Shown here piece by piece: positions 34,221-43,116 of a stretch of 64,000 bases of DNA; the first letter of the stretch is position 1, and the number at the start of each line of letters is the position of its first letter. The stretch is from NCBI RefSeq assembly GCF_963677155.1, contig NZ_OY781884.1, positions 852,001-916,000 of the forward strand, read 5' to 3'. The position numbers and the translations under genes were made by a program. The notes beneath the pieces are model-generated. The model saw only the letters and a list, made by a program, of their open reading frames with translations, searched no databases and had not been told where the DNA came from. This DNA comes from an uncultured Draconibacterium sp. (GTDB lineage Bacteria > Bacteroidota > Bacteroidia > Bacteroidales > Prolixibacteraceae).

Positions 34221-36341
34221 ATGAGTAGTGCTGAAATAACCATTGTAAAAAGGGATGGAAAAGAAGTATCTTTTTCGATCGATAAAATCAAGAATGCCAT
34301 TCGGAAGGCATTTCTTTCGGTAGGAAGTTTTGCCAGCGACGAAGACCTGACAAATATTTTACACCGCGTAACAGTTCGGCAGGGAATGAATGTGGAAGAT
34401 ATTCAGAACCAGGTGGAACGATCGCTGATGGCAGAGAACTACTTTGCAGTGGCAAAAGCATACATGCTTTATCGGAAAAAACATTCGGAAGACCGCGAAA
34501 CACGCGACCGGATTAAATTTTTAATTGATTATTGTGCTGCAGGAAATGCAGCTTCGGGAAGTAAATTCGATGCCAATGCAAATGTTGACAAAAAGAACAT
34601 TGCAACGCTGATTGGCGAACTCCCCAAAGGGAATTTCATACGATTGAACCGGCGTTTGCTCACCGACCGGATTACTGAAGTATACGGCAAAGAGTTGTCT
34701 GACAAATATCTCAACTTCCTGAATCAACACTTTATTTATAAAAATGATGAAACCAGCCTCGCACCGTATTGTGCCAGTATCACCATGTACCCGTGGTTGT
34801 TGGAAGGAACATCTAAAATTGGCGGGAATTCAACGGCACCAACCAATTTGAAATCGTTTTGCGGAGGTTTTATCAACATGGTATTTATTGTGTCGAGCAT
34901 GTTGAGCGGCGCCTGTGCCACTCCCGAGTTTCTGATGTACATGAACTATTTTGTTGGCAAAGAGTATGGGAACGATTATTACACGCGAAGCGAAGAAACA
35001 GCTGATTTATCGAAACGAAAACGCTCTATTGACAAAGTAATTACCGACTGCTTTGAACAGATTGTATATTCGCTGAACCAGCCAACTGGTGCGCGTAATT
35101 TTCAGGCCGTTTTCTGGAATATTGCATACTACGACAAATATTACTTCGAAAGCCTGTTCGGCGAATTTGTTTTCCCCGATGGAAGCAAGCCTCACTGGGA
35201 ATCGTTGAACTGGTTACAAAAGCGTTTTATGAATTGGTTCAACCAGGAGCGAACAAAAACCATGCTTACTTTTCCGGTTGAAACCATGGCATTGCTCGCT
35301 GAAAAAGGCGATGTGAAAGACAAAGAATACGGCGAATTTACCTCTCACATGTACGCTGAAGGACACTCCTTTTTTACTTATTTGAGTGACAATGCCGACA
35401 GCTTGAGTTCGTGCTGCCGTTTGCGAAACGAAATTCAGGATAACGGCTTTAGCTACACGTTAGGTGCTGGGGGCGTTTCAACAGGCTCGAAAAGTGTACT
35501 AACCATCAACCTCAACCGCTGTATTCAGCAGGCTAAAAAAGAGCGCATTCCTTACATCAATTTCCTTGAGGAAGTGGTTGATCTCGTTCACAAAGTTCAG
35601 TTAGGTTACAACGAAAACCTAAAAGAACTGCAGGAAAAAGGAATGCTTCCGCTGTTCGATGCCGGCTATATCAACATGGGGCGCCAGTACCTTACCATTG
35701 GCGTAAACGGCCTGGTTGAAGCTGCTGAGTTTTTAGGAATCGAAATAAACGACAATCCAGAATATGCCGCGTTTACAAGCGAGATACTTGGTTTAATTGA
35801 AACCTACAACAAAAAATACCGCACCAAAGAGACCTTGTTTAATTGTGAGATGATTCCGGCTGAAAACGTGGGTGTTAAACATGCCAAATGGGACAGAGAG
35901 GATGGTTATTTTGTGCCGCGCGATTGTTACAACAGTTATTTTTATGTGGTAGAAGATGAGTCGCTGAATGTGATTGACCGATTCAAGGTTCATGGAAAAA
36001 AATACATCGAACACCTTACCGGGGGCTCTGCCTTACATATGAATTTAGAAGAACACTTGAGTCCCACACAATATCGCCAGTTGTTGCGTGTAGCTGCAAC
36101 CGAAGGGTGTAATTATTTCACCTTTAATATACCCAATACCATTTGCAATGAATGTGGACATATTGATAAGCGTTACCTAAAAGAATGTCCGAAATGCAAA
36201 AGCAAAAACATCGACTACTTAACACGTATCATCGGGTATATGAAACGAGTAAGCAGTTTCTCGGATGCACGCCAAAAAGAAGCCGCAAAACGTTACTACG
36301 CTCAAAAGAATAAAGAAGAAAAAGTGGAAGAATATGCTTAA
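34221..36341 (+). CDS. nrdD: Anaerobic ribonucleoside-triphosphate reductase
   Basis: A 706-residue class III glycyl-radical enzyme that makes deoxynucleotides without oxygen. The ATP-cone is at the N-terminus (IVKRDGKEVSFSIDKIKNAI), the barrel includes the cysteine-containing CCRLRNE segment, and the C-terminal zinc site has two CxxC pairs (CNECGHID, ECPKC). The glycyl-radical loop RIIGYMKRV places the radical on Gly672. It follows nrdA by 39 bases and overlaps nrdG, so aerobic and anaerobic reductases share one riboswitch-controlled transcript. Confidence 0.95.
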   Translation: MSSAEITIVKRDGKEVSFSIDKIKNAIRKAFLSVGSFASDEDLTNILHRVTVRQGMNVEDIQNQVERSLMAENYFAVAKAYMLYRKKHSEDRETRDRIKFLIDYCAAGNAASGSKFDANANVDKKNIATLIGELPKGNFIRLNRRLLTDRITEVYGKELSDKYLNFLNQHFIYKNDETSLAPYCASITMYPWLLEGTSKIGGNSTAPTNLKSFCGGFINMVFIVSSMLSGACATPEFLMYMNYFVGKEYGNDYYTRSEETADLSKRKRSIDKVITDCFEQIVYSLNQPTGARNFQAVFWNIAYYDKYYFESLFGEFVFPDGSKPHWESLNWLQKRFMNWFNQERTKTMLTFPVETMALLAEKGDVKDKEYGEFTSHMYAEGHSFFTYLSDNADSLSSCCRLRNEIQDNGFSYTLGAGGVSTGSKSVLTINLNRCIQQAKKERIPYINFLEEVVDLVHKVQLGYNENLKELQEKGMLPLFDAGYINMGRQYLTIGVNGLVEAAEFLGIEINDNPEYAAFTSEILGLIETYNKKYRTKETLFNCEMIPAENVGVKHAKWDREDGYFVPRDCYNSYFYVVEDESLNVIDRFKVHGKKYIEHLTGGSALHMNLEEHLSPTQYRQLLRVAATEGCNYFTFNIPNTICNECGHIDKRYLKECPKCKSKNIDYLTRIIGYMKRVSSFSDARQKEAAKRYYAQKNKEEKVEEYA

Positions 36342-36795
36342 ATATTATAACTACGATATTGTTTTTCAGGAAATTCCCAACGAGGTTACACTGGCAGTAA
36401 ATATCACCAATTGCCCCAATCGTTGTAAAGGATGCCATAGTCCGCATCTACAAAAAGATATTGGCGAAGAACTGAACGAAGAACGCATCATATCCTTAAT
36501 GGAAAAATATGCTGCAGCAATTACCTGTTTTTGTTTTATGGGTGGCGACGGAGATCCTCACAGAGTGGCAGAGTTGGCGAACTTTATACGTTTTCATTAT
36601 CCTGAAACAAAAACTGCATGGTACTCCGGTTGTGCCCGCCTGCCCGAAACATTTGACAGCACCAACTTTCAATACATAAAACTAGGTGGGTATGTTGAAG
36701 GTTTAGGAAATCTGAAAACGGAAACTACCAATCAGCATCTGTTTGAAATACAAGAAGATGGTTATATGAAAGATGTAAGCTATTTGTTCAAATAA
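36334..36795 (+). CDS. nrdG: Anaerobic ribonucleotide reductase activating protein (radical SAM)
   Basis: A 153-residue radical-SAM activase that installs the glycyl radical on NrdD. The cluster motif is CPNRCKGC (C-x3-C-x2-C), followed by MGGDGDP in place of the usual GGEP-like SAM motif. The frame is open further upstream (to 36265) inside nrdD, but ATG 36334, overlapping the nrdD stop by 8 bases, gives the normal N-terminus MLKYYNYDIVFQEIP and indicates translational coupling. Confidence 0.93.
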   Translation: MLKYYNYDIVFQEIPNEVTLAVNITNCPNRCKGCHSPHLQKDIGEELNEERIISLMEKYAAAITCFCFMGGDGDPHRVAELANFIRFHYPETKTAWYSGCARLPETFDSTNFQYIKLGGYVEGLGNLKTETTNQHLFEIQEDGYMKDVSYLFK

Positions 36796-36807
36796 TGTAA
36801 CAACAAA

Positions 36808-37374
36808 ATGAAAAAGAACCTTTCGGATATGATGTGTCTTGATATCTATCTGTCAAGTCTTTCGGAGGCTGAGTTGGAAAAAGTAAAAAACGATATAAAA
36901 CCGTCAAAAAGACTTGTTCCTCCGCTTATGTGTTGGGAGTTTTATTATCCCAAATATCAAGAAACACTGAAAGAAGCAGAACATAATGCGGAATTTCAGA
37001 GCCTTAATAAATATTCAAAAAAATATAACTGGAAAGCCAATCTAAAAAAAATACTAAAGGCCTACCCATACGAAGCATTGGTATTAACCGACGCTACCAA
37101 AACTATTTTATGGGTAAACGCTGGCTTCTCGGAAATGACAGGATATGCAAAATCAAAGGCCATTAACCGGAGTCCTTCTTTTTTACAGGGAGAACTTACT
37201 TCTGAAATCATAAAAGAAAGAATAAGGCAGAAAATCCGCGTGCAGAAACCTTTTAAGGAAGAAATAATCAATTACCGCAAAAACGGTGAAACGTATAATT
37301 GCGAAGTTCGAATTTTTCCGCTTGTTGGTGACAATTCGTTGCACTTTTTAGCACTCGAAAGAGAAGTTGCCTAA
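36808..37374 (+). CDS. PAS-domain protein at the end of the nrd operon
   Basis: A 188-residue protein: a helical N-terminal region (1-75) of unknown type and one PAS domain (about 78-185). The PAS core has ALVLTDATKTILWVNAGFSEMTGY and RSPSFLQG (121-128), which aligns with the GRNCRFLQG flavin motif of LOV domains, but the photoactive cysteine is Pro123. A flavin or other cofactor remains possible; many PAS domains also carry FLQG without being LOV. No output domain is present. It follows nrdG by 12 bases, so it is in the B12-controlled operon and may sense redox or oxygen. Confidence 0.8.
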   Translation: MKKNLSDMMCLDIYLSSLSEAELEKVKNDIKPSKRLVPPLMCWEFYYPKYQETLKEAEHNAEFQSLNKYSKKYNWKANLKKILKAYPYEALVLTDATKTILWVNAGFSEMTGYAKSKAINRSPSFLQGELTSEIIKERIRQKIRVQKPFKEEIINYRKNGETYNCEVRIFPLVGDNSLHFLALEREVA

Positions 37375-37380
37375 GTTTAC

Positions 37381-37427
37381 AATTGCAGTTACCATTAATT
37401 CAATAATAGTTAATGGCAACTGCAATT
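37381..37427. terminator. Hairpin between the convergent nrd and feo operons
   Basis: AATTGCAGTT...CCATTAA (37381-37398) pairs with TTAATGG.AACTGCAATT (37410-37427) with a one-base mismatch and an 11-base loop. It begins 6 bases after the PAS gene stop and overlaps the last codons of the minus-strand Cys-rich gene, so it may end transcription from both sides. The T tract is weak. Confidence 0.6.
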
Positions 37428-37544
37428 ATTCTCCCTACAGCTTGAGGATAGCTGTTTTTTCTTCTTTCCAAAAGTTTTCTTTAACAACCACAGCACGGCT
37501 GTCAATACGAGAATATAAACGACAATATTTTGAAAACTCCACAT
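37410..37544 (-). CDS. FeoB-associated Cys-rich membrane peptide
   Basis: The minus strand encodes 44 residues: a single membrane helix (MWSFQNIVVYILVLTAVLW), a Lys-rich stretch (KKTFGKKKK), and a Cys-rich tail SSSCRENNCSCH. This is the layout of the short proteins found next to feoB in Bacteroidota. It lies 20 bases downstream of the feoB stop on the same strand and is probably an accessory to ferrous iron uptake, perhaps binding Fe(II) at the membrane. Its 3' end is built into the convergent terminator hairpin. Confidence 0.82.
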   Translation of the reverse strand: MWSFQNIVVYILVLTAVLWLLKKTFGKKKKQLSSSCRENNCSCH

Positions 37545-37564
37545 TTTAATCTATTGTAACTAGT

Positions 37565-39661
37565 CTATTTTAGTAACTGGTATGCCCCCATCGCTACAAT
37601 GTAAGCAAATACACTCATAAATACGAGTTGTGCCAAAGGCCATTTCCAACTGTTGGTTTCACGTTTTACAATGGCCAGTGTACTCATGCATTGCATAGCA
37701 AAAGCGTAAAACAGCAATAACGAAATTCCTGTGGGAAAATTAAAAATCCGTTCTCCGGTAACAGGGTCAATTTCGTTGGTCATTCTGTTCTTTATTGTTT
37801 CTTCATTTTCGCTTCCTACGCTGTAAACCGTAGCCAGCGTTCCTACAAAAACTTCGCGGGCGGCAAAAGAACTTACCAGTGCAATTCCAATTTTCCAGTC
37901 GTAACCCAACGGGCGGATAACGGGCTCAACCGCATGTCCAATAATTCCGATATATGAATGCCGAAGTTTGTAGGAAGCCACAGCAGTTGATAATTCATCT
38001 TCGTTTACCATTTGGTTTTGATAGTTGGCTTTAACATTTTCTTCTGCATTTCGAAACTTTTCTCCCGGTCCGTGTGCCGCCAAAAACCATAAAACAATAG
38101 AAATAGCCAGAATAATTTTTCCTGCTCCCACAACAAAGCTTTTGGTTTTCTCCCAAACAGTGAGTCCCACATTTTTCAATAAGGGAACTTTATAGGCGGG
38201 CATTTCTGTAACAAAAAATGTACGACTCTTCCTTTTCAATATTTTATTTAAAAGATAACCCGAAAAAAAAGCGGTTAAAAAACCAAGAAGATACAATGCC
38301 ATTAACGTGAGTCCTTGCAGATTCAATCCCATAAAAGATTGATCGGGTATAACAAGAGCAATGATAATTAAATAAACAGGGAGACGGGCAGAACATGTAG
38401 TAAAAGGTGTTATTAAAATGGTTATTAGTCGTTCTTTCCAGTCGTCGATATTTCGGGTAGCCATTATTGCCGGGATAGCACACGCAGTACCCGAAATTAG
38501 TGGAACTACACTTTTTCCGTTTAACCCAAATTTGCGCATTATTTTATCCATCAGAAAAACAACACGACTCAGGTAGCCACTTTCTTCTAAAATCGAAATA
38601 AAGAAAAACAGAAATGCAATTTGCGGAACAAAAATTACGATGCCTCCAATTCCCGGCACAATCCCTTCAGCCAGCAAATTTGTTAAGGAACCTTCCGGTA
38701 AGGATTCTTTTAACCACCCTGAGAGTTGCGAAAACAAACTGTCGATTAAATCCATTGGGTAGCTACTCCAACTATAAATCGACTGAAAAACCAACATCAT
38801 TATCAGAAAGAAAATAACATATCCCAAAACACGGTGAGTTAAAAGTCTGTCAAGTCGGCTCCGTAAATCTTTGGCAGAAGACACATCCTTTTTATACGTT
38901 TCTTTTAACAACTGATTGATAAATAAATAACGTAAAATCACCTCTTTTTGCTGCAATCTTCTGAGTTCTGCCTGATTTATAAATTCATATCTTGCAGAAT
39001 CTTCCGGCTCACTTTTTACACGCTTGGTTTCTGATATTTGACTCAAATTAAGCCAATGCCGGTAGAGGTTTTCTTCGGGATAAGTTTTGGCAAGCGAATC
39101 AAAATATTCGGGATTAATTTGCGAAAACTGCACACAAGATAATGTTGGCAACTGCTTGTAATCCGGTATAAGTTGTTTTAATTCGGCTATTCCTGTGCCT
39201 TTTCGTGCGCTGACCAACACCACCCGTGTGTGAAGTTTTTCTTCCATCTTTTTAATATCGATGGAAATGCTTTTGCGCTGCATAACATCGGCCATATTTA
39301 CAGCCAGAATTACAGGAATATTCAAATCTTTTATCTGGGTTAACAATAAAAGATTTCTTTTCAGATTTTCTATATCAGCAACCACCAACACCACATCGGG
39401 ATAATCAGCTTTTGTTTTACGAAGAAGTAGATCGGTTACAATTTGCTCATCGGGCGAAGTTGCATTAAGGCTGTATGTGCCAGGCAAATCTACAATGTGT
39501 GCTTTATCTCCATTGGGCAATTTACAGCTTCCTTCTTTTTTTTCCACCGTTACACCGGGGTAGTTCCCTACTTTTTGATTTAGCCCGGTAAGCTGGTTAA
39601 AGACTGAGGTCTTCCCTGTGTTCGGATTTCCTATTAACGCAACATTTATTTTTTTACCCAT
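37565..39661 (-). CDS. feoB: Ferrous iron transport protein B
   Basis: A 698-residue GTP-dependent Fe(II) transporter. The N-terminal G domain has G1 GNPNTGKTSVFNQLTG, G3 DLPGTYSL and G4 NMAD, followed by a helical GDI-like region and about ten membrane segments from residue 280. Gate-type motifs with cysteines are visible (SGTACAIPAIMATR, FTTCSARLPVYL). It works with FeoA under low-oxygen conditions, when ferrous iron is available. Its start abuts the feoA stop. Confidence 0.95.
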   Translation of the reverse strand: MGKKINVALIGNPNTGKTSVFNQLTGLNQKVGNYPGVTVEKKEGSCKLPNGDKAHIVDLPGTYSLNATSPDEQIVTDLLLRKTKADYPDVVLVVADIENLKRNLLLLTQIKDLNIPVILAVNMADVMQRKSISIDIKKMEEKLHTRVVLVSARKGTGIAELKQLIPDYKQLPTLSCVQFSQINPEYFDSLAKTYPEENLYRHWLNLSQISETKRVKSEPEDSARYEFINQAELRRLQQKEVILRYLFINQLLKETYKKDVSSAKDLRSRLDRLLTHRVLGYVIFFLIMMLVFQSIYSWSSYPMDLIDSLFSQLSGWLKESLPEGSLTNLLAEGIVPGIGGIVIFVPQIAFLFFFISILEESGYLSRVVFLMDKIMRKFGLNGKSVVPLISGTACAIPAIMATRNIDDWKERLITILITPFTTCSARLPVYLIIIALVIPDQSFMGLNLQGLTLMALYLLGFLTAFFSGYLLNKILKRKSRTFFVTEMPAYKVPLLKNVGLTVWEKTKSFVVGAGKIILAISIVLWFLAAHGPGEKFRNAEENVKANYQNQMVNEDELSTAVASYKLRHSYIGIIGHAVEPVIRPLGYDWKIGIALVSSFAAREVFVGTLATVYSVGSENEETIKNRMTNEIDPVTGERIFNFPTGISLLLFYAFAMQCMSTLAIVKRETNSWKWPLAQLVFMSVFAYIVAMGAYQLLK

Positions 39662-39892
39662 TTATATTACTTTTCTGATTTCAATCAACCGGGCCGTTTC
39701 AGTACGAATGGCAAAATGACTATCGTTTACCGTTAAATAAACCAAATCTTTAAAAGGTGAAAACTGTACCAATTGAACTTCGTTCCCAGGCAAGCATCCC
39801 ATTTCCTGAAATTTTACCGGAATAACATCGATTGAAAAATTTTCAATTATGCCTTTTTCTCCGCGTTTAAGATTTGCTATTGTATATTTCAT
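39662..39892 (-). CDS. feoA: Ferrous iron transport protein A
   Basis: A 76-residue SH3-like cytoplasmic partner of FeoB: LKRGEKGIIENF, then FQEMGCLPGNEVQLVQFSP and the C-terminal FAIRTETARLIEI. The frame extends 7 residues upstream (MYQKYKR), but ATG 39892 (MKYTIANLKRG) is the normal family start. It is the first gene of feoA-feoB-Cys-rich peptide. Confidence 0.9.
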   Translation of the reverse strand: MKYTIANLKRGEKGIIENFSIDVIPVKFQEMGCLPGNEVQLVQFSPFKDLVYLTVNDSHFAIRTETARLIEIRKVI

Positions 39893-40430
39893 TCGTTTAT
39901 ATTTCTGATACAAATTTTAATTTAAACCATGCATTTCTAAATTGTCGGAACCATCAACCATGAGAATTTTTTGTTTACGCTCATTAGCCGGAAGTTCTGA
40001 GATACAACAATATTAGTGTCTTTTATATGTAAAAAACGAAGCGCGTAAAATTAAGGAGATTAGAATCCTTAATCAATCACCAGAAATAGGGATTTTTGGA
40101 CAAAAACTTATTATCGGTTACAGATTTTACTGGTTCGGGAAATATACTGTTTGTGCTACTTGTTCCTGTTTCTCGGTATGTTCTCCTCTACAGAGGATAT
40201 AAAACGATGTAAGATTTTCGCTTAAAGATCAGATTCCCCGTACCCGACACTCCCTATTTATGGGGATATTTATTGTTCTCTTATCTACTTCAAAGAATTT
40301 TTATCTTATTGCTCTCACTATCCGAAAATTCCGATTGTTAATAGAGTAAGAATAAATTCGTCAAACAAACATTTATTTTTGTTTTGTTGCATTTTGAAAT
40401 TACATTTGTCCCTACGTTCATTCAAAAATT
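39893..40430. other. Intergenic leader between divergent feoA and metE
   Basis: About 540 bases without a convincing gene. It contains a hairpin ATTAAGGA/TCCTTAAT (40050-40057 and 40066-40073) and a short TCCC...GGGGA inverted repeat in the 40250s. It must carry the feoA promoter and the metE promoter; no standard Fur box was recognised. Confidence 0.4.
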
Positions 40431-40600
40431 TGAGAATGAGATACCCGGTAAAACGGGTTTAATAGGGAATCACGTGAAAATCGTGAGCTGTCGCGCAACT
40501 GTAAAGTCCTTTTCAGTTTTGCAACATAAAGCCACTGCACCGAATCTTCGGAGCGGGAAGGCGTTGTAAAACGGACAAGCCAGGAGACCTGTCTTATTTT
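40431..40600 (+). promoter_or_regulatory. Cobalamin riboswitch upstream of metE
   Basis: Core elements: ATAGGGAATCACGTGAAAATC, GAGCTGTCGCGCAACTGTAA, a variable arm, and the B12 box AGCCAGGAGACCTGTC (40578-40593). P1 forms between AATGAGAT (40435-40442) and GTCTTATT (40591-40598). A small hairpin ACCCG/CGGGT (40443-40458) lies in the same position as the local hairpin in the nrd riboswitch. metE starts 134 bases after the box; a CGAAAAA/TTTTTCG hairpin (from about 40650) could be part of the expression platform. Confidence 0.95.
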
Positions 40601-40727
40601 TATGAACGGCAATTGCTTTCGCGGTATAAGGCATAGTCGAGGAACGAATCGAAAAAACTTCTTTTTCGTCCCCACACTATTTTATTATTCGCGTAAGTAT
40701 TCAGATTTAATAATTAAAAAATGCTGT

Positions 40728-43043
40728 ATGCTTACACAAAATTTAGGTTTCCCCCGCATTGGCGCACAACGCGAATTAAAGCGGGCTTGCGAGAAATACT
40801 GGAAAGGTATTTCAACTCTGGAAGAATTACAGGAAACAGGGCGGCAGGAACGCCTTAAAAACTGGAAATTTCAACAAGATTCAGGAATTGACATTATACC
40901 ATCAAACGACTTCTCGTTTTATGACCAGGTGGCCGACCATATTTTCATGTTTGGTGCAATTCCTGCACGTTTTAACAAGCTATCCTCAAAACTAAAAAAC
41001 AATGATCTGTACTTTGCCATGTGCCGTGGATATCAAAACGATGAGTTTGATGTTACCCCGCTTGAAATGACAAAGTGGTTCGACACCAACTACCACTACC
41101 TGGTGCCGGAATTTGAAAAAAATCAGCAGTTTAAACTTAGCAGTAATAAAGTAATTGATGAGTTTAATGAAGCACTGGAAGCCGGAATTAAAACAAAGCC
41201 GGTTTTGATCGGGCCGTTTTCTTTCCTGAAACTTGGTAAAGAAAAATCGACCGACTTTAATCGTTTGGATTTAATCCACGCACTTCTTCCGGTTTATATC
41301 GAACTTATTGGCCGGATGGAAAACGCAGGTATCGATTGCATTCAGCTTGATGAGCCGTGCCTGGCAGGAGATTTAACGCATCCCGAACAGCAACTTTACC
41401 GCGCCGTATTAACTGAATTATTTGGATCTTTTCCCTCGATAAAATTTGTACTTACCAGCTATTTTGATGGGATAGAAAAACAAATTGAATGGGTAAAATG
41501 CCTGCCGCTGGAAGTTTTGCATCTTGATTTGGTACGTGCACCTGAACAGTTGGATTTGTTCCTCGGAAAAATACCAAAATTTTTAACCTTGTCGCTAGGA
41601 TTAGTTGATGGTAGAAACATTTGGGCCAATAACTTGCAAGAGTCGGTGGAGATAATACGAAAAACTGCTGAAAAAATTGGCACCGACCGGATTATTCTGG
41701 CTCCTTCGTGTTCGTTGTTGCACGTTCCGTATAACCTTGAAAACGAAAATGACGAAAACACACTTCCTCTTTTTGTAAAAGAGAAAATGGCTTTTGCTTT
41801 TCAAAAAATAAACGAGCTTGTTTTGCTAAAAGAACTGGCATCAGAAAATCCTTCAGAACACGCTCAACAGAAACTAAAACACAACACCCAGGTATTTGAA
41901 AACTGGGCTAAAAATCCATCAATTAGCAATTCAAAAGTCAGAGAACAGGTTTCCGAAGTTCAGAATAAATGGAGTGAGATAGACCGAAAATCCTGCTTTA
42001 ATGAGAGAATTCGCAAACAACAGAAGAAACTCAAACTGCCTGCTTTCCCAACTACAATGATAGGCTCGTTGCCGCAAACTACCGAAGTTCGAAAAATGCG
42101 CCGAAACTTTATAAACGGAGACGTTTCGAAAAAAGAATACGATGCATTTATTGAAAATGCTATGAAAGATGCCATCAGGAGGCAGGAAGAAATTGGAATA
42201 GATGTGCTGGTACACGGAGAATTTGAGCGAAACGACATGGTTGAATTCTTTAGTGAGCAACTGGAAGGTTTTGCCCGCACACAAAACGGCTGGGTACAGA
42301 GTTACGGTTCGCGGGGAGTAAAACCACCCATCATTTTCGGCGATGTTTTTCGCAAAACACCAATGACTGTCGAGATCTCGAAGTTGGCACAATCGTTTAC
42401 CGAAAAACCAATGAAAGGAATGCTTACCGGTCCGGTTACTATTCTTCAGTGGTCGTTTGTACGAAACGATCAACCACGAAAAGATACCACTATACAACTT
42501 GGTCTGGCCATTCGCGACGAAGTACTTGATCTGGAAAAAGCAGGACTCCCAATCATCCAAATTGATGAACCAGCTGTACGCGAAGGACTTCCAATAAAAA
42601 AGGAAAACCAGAAAGACTATTTAAACTGGGCTGTAAAATGCTTTAAACTTTGCAGCTGGGGGGTAAAAGACGAAACACAAATTCACACCCACATGTGTTA
42701 TGCCGAGTTTAACGATATCATTCAACCCATTGTTGATATGGATGCCGATGTGATTAGCATTGAAACATCGCGCTCGCAGATGGAACTGCTCGATGTGTTT
42801 TCTAAAATTCAGTATCTCAATCAAATTGGTCCGGGAGTTTACGATATCCATTCTCCCCGTATTCCGGATGTGAATGAAATGACAGACCTTTTATTTGCAG
42901 CCTCGAAATATTTACCGGCACAAAACATATGGGTAAATCCTGATTGCGGATTAAAAACCAGAAACTGGGAAGAAACAAAAAAATCAATCAAAAATATGAT
43001 TCATGCAGCAATTCGAATGAGGGAAGCGATTACCCCTCAGTAG
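40728..43043 (+). CDS. metE: Cobalamin-independent methionine synthase
   Basis: A 771-residue enzyme that transfers the methyl group of 5-methyltetrahydropteroyltriglutamate to homocysteine. The N-terminal half (LGFPRIGAQRELKRACEKYW) and the catalytic C-terminal half (PTTMIGSLPQT from about residue 430) are both complete. The zinc site is visible as His and Cys in HTHMCYAEF and the last Cys in NPDCGLKTR. The frame is open upstream into the riboswitch, but ATG 40728 gives the family start. The riboswitch implies shut-off when B12 allows MetH, which is not in the window, to work. Confidence 0.96.
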   Translation: MLTQNLGFPRIGAQRELKRACEKYWKGISTLEELQETGRQERLKNWKFQQDSGIDIIPSNDFSFYDQVADHIFMFGAIPARFNKLSSKLKNNDLYFAMCRGYQNDEFDVTPLEMTKWFDTNYHYLVPEFEKNQQFKLSSNKVIDEFNEALEAGIKTKPVLIGPFSFLKLGKEKSTDFNRLDLIHALLPVYIELIGRMENAGIDCIQLDEPCLAGDLTHPEQQLYRAVLTELFGSFPSIKFVLTSYFDGIEKQIEWVKCLPLEVLHLDLVRAPEQLDLFLGKIPKFLTLSLGLVDGRNIWANNLQESVEIIRKTAEKIGTDRIILAPSCSLLHVPYNLENENDENTLPLFVKEKMAFAFQKINELVLLKELASENPSEHAQQKLKHNTQVFENWAKNPSISNSKVREQVSEVQNKWSEIDRKSCFNERIRKQQKKLKLPAFPTTMIGSLPQTTEVRKMRRNFINGDVSKKEYDAFIENAMKDAIRRQEEIGIDVLVHGEFERNDMVEFFSEQLEGFARTQNGWVQSYGSRGVKPPIIFGDVFRKTPMTVEISKLAQSFTEKPMKGMLTGPVTILQWSFVRNDQPRKDTTIQLGLAIRDEVLDLEKAGLPIIQIDEPAVREGLPIKKENQKDYLNWAVKCFKLCSWGVKDETQIHTHMCYAEFNDIIQPIVDMDADVISIETSRSQMELLDVFSKIQYLNQIGPGVYDIHSPRIPDVNEMTDLLFAASKYLPAQNIWVNPDCGLKTRNWEETKKSIKNMIHAAIRMREAITPQ

Positions 43044-43061
43044 AATTGCTATCGGTTGCTC

Positions 43062-43093
43062 AGGAGGAAACCATTTGTGGTTTCCTCCTTTTT
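43062..43093 (+). terminator. Terminator after metE
   Basis: A 12-bp perfect stem AGGAGGAAACCA / TGGTTTCCTCCT (43062-43073 and 43078-43089) with a 4-base loop is followed by TTTT. It separates metE from the carboxylase operon. Confidence 0.93.
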
Positions 43094-43116
43094 ATGCAAA
43101 CAAAAATCACTAACAT

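Noticed and set aside
36265-36333. N-terminal extension of nrdG inside nrdD
   Set aside because: The extension is a Lys-rich shadow of the nrdD tail; ATG 36334 gives the normal NrdG start.
39914-40430. Hidden gene between feoA and metE
   Set aside because: All frames are short and interrupted; only hairpins and the riboswitch are supported.
40384-40675. Short open frames on both strands over the metE leader
   Set aside because: They cover a well-formed cobalamin riboswitch, which explains the sequence conservation better than coding.
40602-40727. N-terminal extension of metE
   Set aside because: The extra frame begins just after the B12 box and reads through the expression-platform region; the MetE family start is at 40728.
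43062-43093. Extension of B12 control from metE into the transporter-carboxylase operon
   Set aside because: A 12-bp perfect terminator separates them; read-through cannot be excluded but is not supported by sequence.
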